Source of the DNA: Desulfobacterales bacterium | GTDB lineage: Bacteria > Desulfobacterota > Desulfobacteria > Desulfobacterales > JAFDCJ01 | NCBI GenBank assembly: GCA_020345785.1 | Contig: CP070771.1 | Coordinates: 1,141,880-1,149,266, forward strand | Direction of reading: 5' to 3' | DNA: 7,387 bases | In this document: in pieces, positions 1 to 6,135 of the stretch | Layout: each line of letters starts with the position of its first letter | How positions within the stretch are numbered: the stretch's first letter is position 1 | The notes under the pieces: model-generated | The model's input: the letters and a program-made list of their open reading frames with translations, nothing else | The model's database searches: none | Told to the model about the DNA's origin: nothing | Position numbers and translations under genes: made by a program

Positions 1-1041
1 GTCCAGGGCCCGCAGCGACAAATCCGCATATCCTCCGCTGTAGCGAATTTCGCCGTCGCGCACTCGGCTCAACAGGGATTCGGCATGATGGCCGAATCTG
101 GAAAGCAAATTGAGTTCCAAAAAAGCAGAGGTTCCTTTCACCGTGTGAAATGCACGAAAGACTTTACCAACGGATTCCATATCCTCGGGATCGGTCTCCA
201 AGGACAGCAGAGCTTCTTCGGCGCTGGAGATCAAATCACTGCCCTCGGCAATAAACTCGGCGATCAACTCCGCATCTGCGTCCCGGGGCATATGATCAAA
301 GTCGGAATTGTCCTCGGGGGGTCCGCCGACTGCAGCTTCGGTGGACGCATCAGACAATTCATTGGATGACTCAGCGGTCACACCAACATCATCAGTGGGA
401 TTCATGGCTTTTTCAAGGAGGGCCCCCGCTCTGCTGATGGCTTGGTCCGGATCAGCGGCCCGCCCTTCCACTATTTCGCTTATTTTATCAGCCGCCTGTG
501 CAATCAAGTCGCCCCGGTCCTGCCCATCACCACCGTCCGGGATCATTTCGAACAGCGACGCGCGCAGATGCATCAATTCAGCCTGGTTATCAGGCTCGAG
601 CTGAATCAGCAATGCAGCGGCATCATCCAGCGATTCAATCAATGGCAGGGGATAATTACCAGATTCGACTGAAGGTGCATCCGTGACGGAAGGTGGGGGG
701 AGATTGATGGTGTCTTCGAGTTTTTGCCGGATTCCAGCGATCTGTTCTTCACTGCCGGGTCGGCCGCTCAAGCATTGCTCGGCTGAATTCAGCCCCTGCC
801 AGACGGCGTCCACCAGCGCCAGCGGATCATTGGCTGTTTGAGCGCTCATCGTTTTGAGCCCCGCGTGGACCAGATCCAACAGCTCCCTAATATCCTTGCT
901 TTTTTTAGGCACCGCGGTCAGAATACCTTCGAGTTCCCGACCCAATTTATGCCAAGCGCCGGAATCGTTGATACCGACATCTTCAATCTCTTCTGCGATT
1001 TTCTTGATGGTTTTGACAACTTTTTGATTTTTTCGAGCCAT
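1..1041 (-). CDS. cheA: CheA-type chemotaxis histidine kinase, N-terminal part (runs off the left edge)
   Basis: The reading frame is open from the ATG at 1041 to base 1, giving 347 residues without a stop. Residues about 255-345 form an Hpt (histidine phosphotransfer) domain. His299 in the motif AFHTVKGTSAF is the expected phosphorylated histidine, and the following stretch (GHHAESLLSRVRDGEI) is typical of CheA. By family knowledge CheA is the cytoplasmic kinase that receives signals from methyl-accepting proteins through CheW and phosphorylates CheY. The dimerisation, ATPase and CheW-like domains would lie beyond the edge, so another Hpt-bearing hybrid kinase is not excluded. Residues 1-250 are unusual: two mostly helical, acidic segments (about 1-112 and 132-214) joined by Pro/Ser/Asp-rich linkers, where classical CheA begins directly with Hpt. 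A TAA lies four codons upstream of the ATG, so no longer start exists. The only good Shine-Dalgarno (GGAG, 1056-1059) is 14 bases away, which is long. It follows flgN by 61 bases. Confidence 0.88.
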   Translation of the reverse strand, partial: MARKNQKVVKTIKKIAEEIEDVGINDSGAWHKLGRELEGILTAVPKKSKDIRELLDLVHAGLKTMSAQTANDPLALVDAVWQGLNSAEQCLSGRPGSEEQIAGIRQKLEDTINLPPPSVTDAPSVESGNYPLPLIESLDDAAALLIQLEPDNQAELMHLRASLFEMIPDGGDGQDRGDLIAQAADKISEIVEGRAADPDQAISRAGALLEKAMNPTDDVGVTAESSNELSDASTEAAVGGPPEDNSDFDHMPRDADAELIAEFIAEGSDLISSAEEALLSLETDPEDMESVGKVFRAFHTVKGTSAFLELNLLSRFGHHAESLLSRVRDGEIRYSGGYADLSLRALD

Positions 1042-1102
1042 TGAAGATAGTTAGACTCCTTTTCACGTCTGCTCGCCCGTCAACCATACGACAACTCATG
1101 CA

Positions 1103-1609
1103 TTAAATATCGCTGCACACGCTTTTGCCGGTTGTATTTGAGCTGTGAATATTTCCCGTGCGGTAATAGACGGTGTTGGATGAAAGCAGCTCATTGAGCA
1201 AATTGAAAGCACCCCGCAAAAGCGCCAGCGAATGTTCAAACAGTTGTTTGGTGCCTTGGCTCGCTTCCTGCACCCGAGACAGCACGGCTGTTAAATCAGC
1301 GCTGGCCTGCCGCAACTGCCCGGCAAAAGGCTCGTCCACCAATTGTGAAAGTTTTTTCAGCGTAAGATCCTGGAGCGGATATCCCAGTTCTTCGGCCAGC
1401 CATTGCACCAGTCGACGTCGTTGTTCGTCGCTTTGACGAAGCGCCACCAGGAGCGTCTCTTTCTCCGCTTCCGCTTCATTCAGAGCGTTTAGTTCCGAAC
1501 GAACCGCGGCCTCTTTTTCCTTGTCGATCACGGCCAGCACCGATTGGTAAAGGCCGGTTTCCCGTTTGAGAAGACCTATTAATTCTTCCAGCGCCATATT
1601 CAATTTCAT
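1103..1609 (-). CDS. flgN: FlgN, export chaperone for hook-filament junction proteins
   Basis: This encodes 168 residues from the ATG at 1609 to the TAA at 1103. FlgN-family proteins are cytoplasmic all-helical chaperones that bind FlgK and FlgL and pilot them to the type III export gate. The sequence fits: almost wholly helical, rich in Leu, Glu, Gln and Arg, beginning MALEELIGLLKRETGLYQ. It has a central charged segment (EAEKETLLVALRQSDEQRRR) and the tail NTVYYRTGNIHSS that resembles the usual FlgN end. It is somewhat longer than the enterobacterial protein (about 140 residues). The frame opens further to a TTG at 1636, but the ATG at 1609 has GGAG nine bases upstream, and the longer start would sit too close to the predicted transcription start, so 1609 is preferred. 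The gene has its own sigma-28-type promoter and is followed by cheA. FlgN sequences diverge strongly, so the call rests on helical pattern, length and neighbourhood. Confidence 0.8.
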   Translation of the reverse strand: MKLNMALEELIGLLKRETGLYQSVLAVIDKEKEAAVRSELNALNEAEAEKETLLVALRQSDEQRRRLVQWLAEELGYPLQDLTLKKLSQLVDEPFAGQLRQASADLTAVLSRVQEASQGTKQLFEHSLALLRGAFNLLNELLSSNTVYYRTGNIHSSNTTGKSVCSDI

Positions 1610-1618
1610 TAGTGAATA

Positions 1619-1622
1619 CTCC
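1619..1622 (-). promoter_or_regulatory. Shine-Dalgarno that fixes the flgN start
   Basis: On the minus strand GGAG lies nine bases before the ATG at 1609. It supports that ATG over the in-frame TTG at 1636, which would overlap it. Confidence 0.7.
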
Positions 1623-1634
1623 GGTATAAATACC
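1623..1634 (-). repeat. 12-bp palindrome in the flgN leader, abutting the Shine-Dalgarno
   Basis: GGTAT-TT-ATACC (minus strand) has perfect five-base arms around a two-base centre. It directly touches the GGAG of flgN and lies in the short leader downstream of the predicted sigma-28 start site. It could be a protein-binding operator or part of a leader fold, or chance in an AT-rich stretch. Confidence 0.4.
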
Positions 1635-1649
1635 AATTTTATACGATTG

Positions 1650-1677
1650 TTATCGGTTGAAAAACCGAAAAACTTTA
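1650..1677 (-). promoter_or_regulatory. Sigma-28 (FliA) type promoter for flgN-cheA
   Basis: On the minus strand TAAAGTTT (1677-1670), a 12-base spacer and ACCGATAA (1657-1650) match the known flagellar sigma-28 consensus TAAAGTTT-N11-GCCGATAA. The -35 box is perfect, the -10 box has one mismatch and the spacer is one base longer. Transcription would start near 1643-1645, about 35 bases before the flgN ATG. FlgN and chemotaxis genes are classic late-class targets, which fits. A weaker sigma-70-like TATAAA at 1643-1638 has no good -35 partner. Confidence 0.72.
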
Positions 1678-1691
1678 GGATTTTATCGCGT

Positions 1692-1713
1692 CCTGCCCCT
1701 GTCTCACGGCAGG
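1692..1713 (-). terminator. GC-rich hairpin over the flgJ stop codon, possible weak terminator
   Basis: CCTGCC and GGCAGG can pair as a six-base stem around a ten-base loop that contains most of the flgJ TGA region. No T-run follows on the minus strand (the next bases are ACGCGATAAAATCC). It is therefore not a standard Rho-independent terminator. It could protect the 3' end of the flgF-flgJ message or slow read-through into the flgN promoter region. Confidence 0.25.
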
Positions 1714-2072
1714 TCGGATTTCGCTTGGCGGGCTGTTATACGGCTTAATTGTTCCAGCAGCAAAGTGGACAGCCCGATGCCGCCGGCTGCCGATATCTTT
1801 CGGGACAGCTCGACATCCAGCATCGATGTAAAAATTTCCTCGGCCCGTCCGCCGCTGATAAAGCCGGATTTGTCAATTGTCGCCCGCATCTCCTGGATAA
1901 GATGGTTAATAAACAGCGATTCCATTTCCTTGCAGGCGGCATCCAACTGAGGGTCGGTTTTATTGATCGCAAGACTTTCGGCCGCTTTAAGAGTCTTGTC
2001 GATCCTCTGATTGTGGTACTGCCGGTTAAATTGACCGGCGGCCTTTAGAAAAAATAAATGATTATCATCCAT
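1704..2072 (-). CDS. flgJ: FlgJ-like rod assembly (rod-binding) protein, single-domain form
   Basis: This encodes 122 residues from the ATG at 2072 to the TGA at 1704. Residues about 44-105 match the FlgJ N-terminal rod-binding domain: ACKEMESLFINHLIQEMR, then FISGGRAEEIFTSMLDVELSRKIS and GIGLSTLLLEQL. In the family this domain caps and helps assemble the growing rod in the periplasm. The C-terminal peptidoglycan hydrolase domain of enterobacterial FlgJ (total about 310 residues) is absent; single-domain forms are common outside Gammaproteobacteria. The wall-cutting activity must then come from a separate enzyme, not in this window. No signal peptide is evident, as expected for a protein exported through the flagellar apparatus. 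The start overlaps the flgI stop by one base (TGATG), which suggests translational coupling. A GTG one codon earlier (2075) is possible but would lie only five bases from the Shine-Dalgarno. Confidence 0.88.
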   Translation of the reverse strand: MDDNHLFFLKAAGQFNRQYHNQRIDKTLKAAESLAINKTDPQLDAACKEMESLFINHLIQEMRATIDKSGFISGGRAEEIFTSMLDVELSRKISAAGGIGLSTLLLEQLSRITARQAKSDLP

Positions 2073-3208
2073 CACATGATCTCCAATTCAGCCTGCAGGG
2101 CACCGGCTGCTTTGAGGGCCTGGAAAATGGCAATGAGGTCCCGCGGCGAAACGCCCAGCGCATTTAAGGCCTTGACCACCTCGCCGATACTCACGCCGGA
2201 TTCCACGAGAAATATCGGATTGTTACCCTCTTCCACCAGGACATCCGATTCCGGGGTCACCACGGTCCGGCCGGTTTTAGAAAACGGCAACGGCTGGGAG
2301 ACTCGCTGATCCTCCTTGATTTCAATGCTCAAATTACCGTGGGCGATGGCGATGGTGGAAATCCTTACATTTTCACCCATAATTACCGTGCCGGTGCGCT
2401 CATTGATGACTACCTTCGAAACCGTGTCGGGGGTGACGCCCAAGCGTTCAATCATCGTTACCATTTTGACCGTGTTGCCATGGTATTTTTCAGGAACCGT
2501 GACTTCGATGGTGCCGGCATCTTTGGTGCGGGCAATCTGATCATAAAAAGCGATGTTGATGGCTTGGGCCACCCTGGTGGCAGTAGTAAAATCAGGCGCG
2601 TGCAGGGTTAGCGTAAGGGATTTTTTCTGATTGAAATCGGTATGAACCTCTTTCTCGATCAAAGCGCCGTTGACGACCCGGCCCACGGTGGGGAAGTTTT
2701 TTTGCACGCCCGAGCCTGAGGCGCTGCCGACGACAAACCCCCCGGTGCTGACCGGTCCCTGGGCGATGGCATACACCTGTCCATTGGCCGCTTTCAGGGG
2801 GGTAAATAGCAGGGTGCCTCCCTGAAGATTTTCAGCATCCCCAATAGAGCTGACAAGCACATCGATTCTGCTGCCGCTGCGCGCAAATGCAGGCAGATCA
2901 GCCGTCACCATGACGGCTGCCACATTATCCACTTCAATGTCTTCCGGTTTTACCGTAACCCCCATCTTTTCCAGCATGCTGGCCATGGACTGGATCGTAA
3001 AGATCGCATTATCACTGTCGCCGGTGCCGTTCAACCCGACGACCAGCCCGTAACCGACCAGCTGATTCGGCCGCACACCTTTGATATCGGCGATATCCTT
3101 GATGCGCACACCGTGGGCGTGACCGGCCATATACAACAATCCCGCCAGGGCCAGCGCAAGCTTGAAAAATGATGATATCACCGGCTTTTTCAATTTGAAT
3201 CCAGTCAT
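2072..3208 (-). CDS. flgI: FlgI, flagellar P-ring protein
   Basis: This encodes 378 residues from the ATG at 3208 to the TGA at 2072. FlgI forms the P-ring bushing around the rod in the peptidoglycan layer. Residues 1 to about 32 are a Sec signal peptide: basic start (FKLKKP), hydrophobic core (LALALAGLLYMA) and cleavage near HAHG. The mature N-terminus VRIKDIADIKGVRPNQLVGY and the following GLVVGLNGTGDS are FlgI hallmarks, and the length is normal (E. coli 365). The C-terminus VSIGEVVKALNALGVSPRDLIAIFQALKAAGALQAEL is equally typical. No cysteine is present anywhere, whereas enterobacterial FlgI is stabilised by a disulfide. A TTG at 3223 would add five residues, but the ATG has a weak GGGA eight bases upstream and gives the more usual signal peptide. 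The gene follows flgH after 198 bases containing repeats and overlaps flgJ by one base. Confidence 0.96.
   Translation of the reverse strand: MTGFKLKKPVISSFFKLALALAGLLYMAGHAHGVRIKDIADIKGVRPNQLVGYGLVVGLNGTGDSDNAIFTIQSMASMLEKMGVTVKPEDIEVDNVAAVMVTADLPAFARSGSRIDVLVSSIGDAENLQGGTLLFTPLKAANGQVYAIAQGPVSTGGFVVGSASGSGVQKNFPTVGRVVNGALIEKEVHTDFNQKKSLTLTLHAPDFTTATRVAQAINIAFYDQIARTKDAGTIEVTVPEKYHGNTVKMVTMIERLGVTPDTVSKVVINERTGTVIMGENVRISTIAIAHGNLSIEIKEDQRVSQPLPFSKTGRTVVTPESDVLVEEGNNPIFLVESGVSIGEVVKALNALGVSPRDLIAIFQALKAAGALQAELEIM
2081..2084 (-). promoter_or_regulatory. Shine-Dalgarno inside the 3' end of flgI, used by flgJ
   Basis: GGAG lies eight bases before the ATG at 2072, within the last codons of flgI. 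This spacing favours ATG 2072 over GTG 2075 and indicates coupled translation of flgI and flgJ. Confidence 0.65.
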
Positions 3209-3315
3209 AAATCGTTTTCCCAAATGTTTAATATGCTGTCAGCCTATTTAAATTTCGGTTGGAGAGAAGTTGACCCCCTTTGCCACGAAAAACTCCGGCA
3301 TCGGCAATCCTTCAC

Positions 3316-3362
3316 CTCTAAACCTCTGAACCTTAACATAGAACCCGTAACCCTGAACCCTG
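3316..3362 (-). repeat. Degenerate tandem array of 6-8 base units ending in AAC
   Basis: Read on the plus strand this is CTCTAAAC, CTCTGAAC, CTTAAC, ATAGAAC, CCGTAAC, CCTGAAC, then a partial CCTG. On the minus strand, in transcript sense, it reads as GTTCAGG-like units. It sits inside the flgH-flgI gap and shows no coding potential. Similar GTTCAGG/AACCCTG short tandem arrays occur between genes in some Desulfobacterota genomes (general recollection, not checked here). Confidence 0.6.
3320..3331 (-). repeat. 12-bp direct repeat, downstream copy (GTTCAGAGGTTT)
   Basis: This is an exact copy of the 12 bases at 3396-3407. The two copies bracket 64 bases that hold most of the AAC array and a hairpin. 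The copy is itself part of the tandem array. Confidence 0.6.
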
Positions 3363-3365
3363 CCT

Positions 3366-3396
3366 GTGGGGTCGAAGTGCTGGGCACGAAGCCCCA
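3366..3396 (-). repeat. Interrupted hairpin in the flgH-flgI gap
   Basis: On the minus strand TGGGGC pairs with G(A)CCCCA with one bulged base, a symmetric TTC/TTC internal loop follows, and then GTGC pairs with GCAC around a CCA loop. It begins 10 bases after the flgH stop codon and has no T-run behind it. It is better read as an mRNA 3'-end or processing structure, or as part of a dispersed intergenic repeat, than as a Rho-independent terminator. Confidence 0.45.
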
Positions 3397-3407
3397 AACC
3401 TCTGAAC
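3396..3407 (-). repeat. 12-bp direct repeat, upstream copy (GTTCAGAGGTTT)
   Basis: This is an exact match to 3320-3331. Its first base is the last base of the flgH TAG stop codon, so the repeat starts exactly where coding ends. Confidence 0.6.
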
Positions 3408-4165
3408 TAAAACGGCCAAACGCTGTTCAGCAAATTAGCCAGCCATCCCGGGCGCTGACGCTCATCCACAACACCCGAGCCGCTGTACGCTATTTTGGCA
3501 TCGGAAATAAAGGTTGATAATATGACATTGGTTTCGGAGATATCACGCGGCCGGATAACCCCCGATAAAATGATCATCTGGTTTTCATAATTGACCATTA
3601 ATTCACGGGTGCCGACAATCTTCAAATTGCCGTTGGGCATGACCGCCACGACCCTGCAGGTGATATAGGCATCGAGGCTGCCGCTGCGTGAAGTTTCGCC
3701 ATCGCCCGCAAACGAGCTTTTCATAGAGCCTTTGACCGAAGGATCACCGAAAGGGTTTATTTTGGGCAAATCGCTTCCCACATCAGGCAGGACCTCATTT
3801 TGCCACCAGTCCTCCACACCGAACAATTTCTGAATTCCGGCTTCGAGACCGGAGGAGCGTTCGGTTTCCGTCTTGGCTTTGTTGCTGGCCTTGGCGGACT
3901 CATCAATTTTAACGGTCACAATATCACCGATGTTGCGGGCCTTGGTATCGATAAACATTCCGTTTAAGGAACTGCCGGCCTGCCATAATGATCCATCGTT
4001 ATCGGCAGGCGGCCGGGGCGCCGCATAAGGGGTCTCCATCTCTTTGGCCGCCATTTTTTCCATCTCATATTGAATGTTGCTGCGATTTCCGGCACATCCG
4101 CAGAAGCCGGCCAGCAAGATAATTACCATCATGGCTGTCGCGAAACGATCTGCATAGGTCTGCAT
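3407..4165 (-). CDS. flgH: FlgH, flagellar L-ring lipoprotein
   Basis: This encodes 252 residues from the ATG at 4165 to the TAG at 3407. FlgH forms the outer-membrane L-ring around the distal rod. The N-terminus has a lipoprotein-type signal (hydrophobic MMVIILLAGF) followed by two cysteines, Cys22 and Cys24. Cys24 in FCGC has Gly at -1 and is the more likely lipidation site, although the lipobox is not ideal. Family hallmarks follow: GSLWQAGSSLNGMFIDTKAR, GDIVTVKIDESAKASNKAKT, the V-x-MPNGNLKIVGTRELMVN block, LSGVIRPRDIS and the C-terminal end GWLANLLNSVWPF. The length is slightly above E. coli FlgH (232). The start has a moderate Shine-Dalgarno (AGGCAGG) upstream. The gene lies 78 bases after flgA and 198 bases before flgI, which assembles below it. 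Confidence 0.95.
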   Translation of the reverse strand: MQTYADRFATAMMVIILLAGFCGCAGNRSNIQYEMEKMAAKEMETPYAAPRPPADNDGSLWQAGSSLNGMFIDTKARNIGDIVTVKIDESAKASNKAKTETERSSGLEAGIQKLFGVEDWWQNEVLPDVGSDLPKINPFGDPSVKGSMKSSFAGDGETSRSGSLDAYITCRVVAVMPNGNLKIVGTRELMVNYENQMIILSGVIRPRDISETNVILSTFISDAKIAYSGSGVVDERQRPGWLANLLNSVWPF

Positions 4166-4243
4166 AAGTACCTGCCTGCTAAAATCAACGATTTAAAATG
4201 TGATAATGTAATTTATGATGACGCTGTGTATATAATGACGTTT

Positions 4244-5239
4244 CTAGAAATCAACTTTGACCGTATTGGCATCCACCACCCGGGCATAGAGAATTTTTTT
4301 GGAGTCAAAATTAATCACCGGAATGCGCTCTCCGATTCTGCCCTTCTTTTTGACTTCTCCCAAGGCCGTAACTTTCAAACCTTCGGTTTCAGCAATAATC
4401 ACTACCACATCTCCGCGTTTCACCAACGGCGGGAATTCAACCAAATGCGGCCGCAGTACCGTTTGGGCACCGATGGCTCTTCTGGTTCTCTTGCCTAGAA
4501 CCGCTTCCGGATCAGTGATGACATCGGCGGGCAAATTCGCCAGATCCATCTTTTGCACTTCGATGTCATCTTCGGTAATTGGCTTATACCGCCCGAGGGG
4601 TTTTTGGGTAACGACGACATCGCTGAAAACTTCCACGGTGGCGGTGGCCCATACGCGTTTGAAAAATTTTCCGTTGACATCGAAATTGATGGTAAATGGA
4701 ATTTTTCCCATCGATTCGGCATTACGAGTAGGATTGACGGTATAGCTAATGTGGCCGCCGGGCAATTCAATATCCTCTGCTATTCGAATATCCTTAATCC
4801 TGGCATCAGGCAGACCTGCCAGCAAATTATTTGTGATGTAATCCGCAACCAGGGTTTTTATCTTTGCCTGACTCATTACGATTAAGCTGCGTTCTACCAC
4901 CACCTTCGATGGAGTTCGCAACACCAGCTCATCCGGATCGAATCCGTTTTGCTTCAGGCGTCTGCTCAGGTCGGCAGCCTCAAATTCAAGCGTATTGCCC
5001 GGCAGCGGCGCCCGGCCGATTAAAATATTATTAAGCCTTTCAACCAATTGTGGATCATCACCTTCGACCTGCGCGATGTTACCCAAATAAACCGAATCGC
5101 CATCAAGCAGTGTTTTAGAGGAAACGCTGATCCGCATCCCGCCGGCGGCAGACGCATCCACGGCCATTGCCTGCCAGAGCATCCCCGCCACAGATACGAT
5201 TATCAGTAGCCGGAGGCGTATATCTTTGTGAGATTTCAA
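4244..5239 (-). CDS. flgA: FlgA, periplasmic chaperone for P-ring assembly
   Basis: This encodes 331 residues from a TTG at 5239 to the TAG at 4244. FlgA binds FlgI in the periplasm and promotes P-ring polymerisation. A Sec signal peptide covers residues 1 to about 31: basic start, core LLIIVSVAGMLW, cleavage near ASA-A. The C-terminal third (about 211-331) holds the SAF/beta-clip chaperone region, with RYKPITEDDIEVQKMDL, DPEAVLGKRTRRAIGAQTVLR and VKRGDVVVIIAETEGLKVTALG as typical FlgA blocks. The protein is about 110 residues longer than E. coli FlgA (219), because an extra N-terminal region (about 33-120, including LDGDSVYLGNIAQVEGDD) precedes the common part. Such long FlgA proteins are known in other lineages. 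No ATG is near: an in-frame TTG at 5254 lacks a Shine-Dalgarno, while TTG 5239 has AGAGG seven bases upstream. It follows flgG by 24 bases. Confidence 0.92.
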   Translation of the reverse strand: MKSHKDIRLRLLIIVSVAGMLWQAMAVDASAAGGMRISVSSKTLLDGDSVYLGNIAQVEGDDPQLVERLNNILIGRAPLPGNTLEFEAADLSRRLKQNGFDPDELVLRTPSKVVVERSLIVMSQAKIKTLVADYITNNLLAGLPDARIKDIRIAEDIELPGGHISYTVNPTRNAESMGKIPFTINFDVNGKFFKRVWATATVEVFSDVVVTQKPLGRYKPITEDDIEVQKMDLANLPADVITDPEAVLGKRTRRAIGAQTVLRPHLVEFPPLVKRGDVVVIIAETEGLKVTALGEVKKKGRIGERIPVINFDSKKILYARVVDANTVKVDF

Positions 5240-5246
5240 ATGAATA

Positions 5247-5251
5247 CCTCT
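5247..5251 (-). promoter_or_regulatory. Shine-Dalgarno that fixes the flgA TTG start
   Basis: AGAGG lies seven bases before the TTG at 5239. The alternative TTG at 5254 would sit on top of this motif, so the shorter reading is preferred. Confidence 0.6.
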
Positions 5252-5263
5252 CAATCTTCAGTG

Positions 5264-6052
5264 TTAGCGTTTGACATTGTTGGCAATCGCCAGCATTTCA
5301 TCGGCCGTCTGGATGGATTTGCTGTTGGCCTCATAGGCGCGCTGCGCCGTTATCATGTTGACCATTTCATCCACCACGCTGACATTGGACATCTCTAAAA
5401 AGCCCTGGGCAAGGGTTCCCAACCCATCTTCTCCGGCCGTGCCGACGATGGCATCTCCGGTTGCCTCAGAGGTAATGAACAGGTTTTTGCCCATACTGAT
5501 CAAACCGGATGGATTGACAAAGCGCGTCAATTCAATGGTGCCCACTTCGCTGGGAGTTGTCTCACCGGCCTGCAGCACCGACACCGTGCCGTCCATACCC
5601 ACGGTAATGGATACGGCATCCGAAGGAATCGTAATTTCCGGTTCCAGCGCAAACCCGTCTCCATTGACGATGCGTCCTTGACTGTCGAGTTTGAAGGCCC
5701 CGTCACGGCTGTATGCTGTCTCCCCGTTGGGCAATATAATCTGGAAAAAGCCGGCACCTTCAATGGCCAAATCGAGTTCGTTTTTGGTGTTTTCCAATTC
5801 TCCCTGGCTGAATATTTTCAGCACAGTGGACGGGCGGGTACCGCTGCCAAGTTGAATACCGGCCGGTACCTCGGTATCCTGGCTGGACGGCGTTCCCGCC
5901 GGCCGCAGGGTTTCGTACAGCAGATCCTGAAATTCAGCCCTGCTTTTTTTAAAGCCCGTGGTGCCCACGTTGGCCAGGTTGTTTGAAATGACATCTAGGT
6001 TTAATGCCTGGGCCTGCATGCCGCTTGCTGAAGTCCATAAACTGCGTATCAT
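5264..6052 (-). CDS. flgG: FlgG, flagellar distal rod protein
   Basis: This encodes 262 residues from the ATG at 6052 to the TAA at 5264, equal to the usual length (E. coli 260). FlgG builds the distal rod that passes through the P- and L-rings. The N-terminal rod signature is clear ([20 protein letters not shown], then [21 protein letters not shown]). It is followed by the FlgG-specific segment [29 protein letters not shown] (about 47-75), which separates FlgG from FlgF and FlgE. The core [14 protein letters not shown] and the C-terminal coiled-coil block [30 protein letters not shown] complete the family pattern. No signal peptide is present, as expected for export by the flagellar type III apparatus. 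The Shine-Dalgarno GGGAGG is the strongest in the window, with short spacing. It lies 83 bases after flgF; no promoter was recognised between them. Confidence 0.97.
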   Translation of the reverse strand: MIRSLWTSASGMQAQALNLDVISNNLANVGTTGFKKSRAEFQDLLYETLRPAGTPSSQDTEVPAGIQLGSGTRPSTVLKIFSQGELENTKNELDLAIEGAGFFQIILPNGETAYSRDGAFKLDSQGRIVNGDGFALEPEITIPSDAVSITVGMDGTVSVLQAGETTPSEVGTIELTRFVNPSGLISMGKNLFITSEATGDAIVGTAGEDGLGTLAQGFLEMSNVSVVDEMVNMITAQRAYEANSKSIQTADEMLAIANNVKR

Positions 6053-6135
6053 TTTTCCTCCCGCTATCCACCGATTGTTTTAGGTTACATGTTTTTTGTT
6101 ATGGGTGAACTGAACACGCGAAACCAATAACTTTT

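Noticed and set aside
85..1044. Several short plus-strand frames across the left kilobase
   Set aside because: The minus-strand frame 1041-1 is open throughout and encodes an Hpt domain with its histidine, so these are shadows.
3294..3322. Possible second sigma-28 site upstream of flgI (GCCGATGC with a TTTAGAG upstream, minus strand)
   Set aside because: The -10-like box has two mismatches and no -35 box lies at a workable distance.
3366..3396. flgH hairpin as a Rho-independent terminator
   Set aside because: No T-run follows on the transcribed strand, and flgI lies downstream in the same direction without a recognisable promoter.
3224..3517. Plus-strand reading frame covering the flgH-flgI gap
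   Set aside because: It runs through the tandem array and into the antisense of flgH, with no recognisable protein features.
4070..4498. Plus-strand reading frame of 142 codons across the flgA-flgH junction
   Set aside because: It is antisense to two clearly recognised flagellar genes, has no family resemblance and no convincing ribosome site.
4299..4745. Plus-strand reading frame of 148 codons inside flgA
   Set aside because: It lies entirely antisense to flgA and is an artefact of codon bias; its composition shows no domain or motif.
5240..5254. Longer flgA starting at TTG 5254
   Set aside because: It has no Shine-Dalgarno of its own and overlaps the AGAGG that serves TTG 5239.
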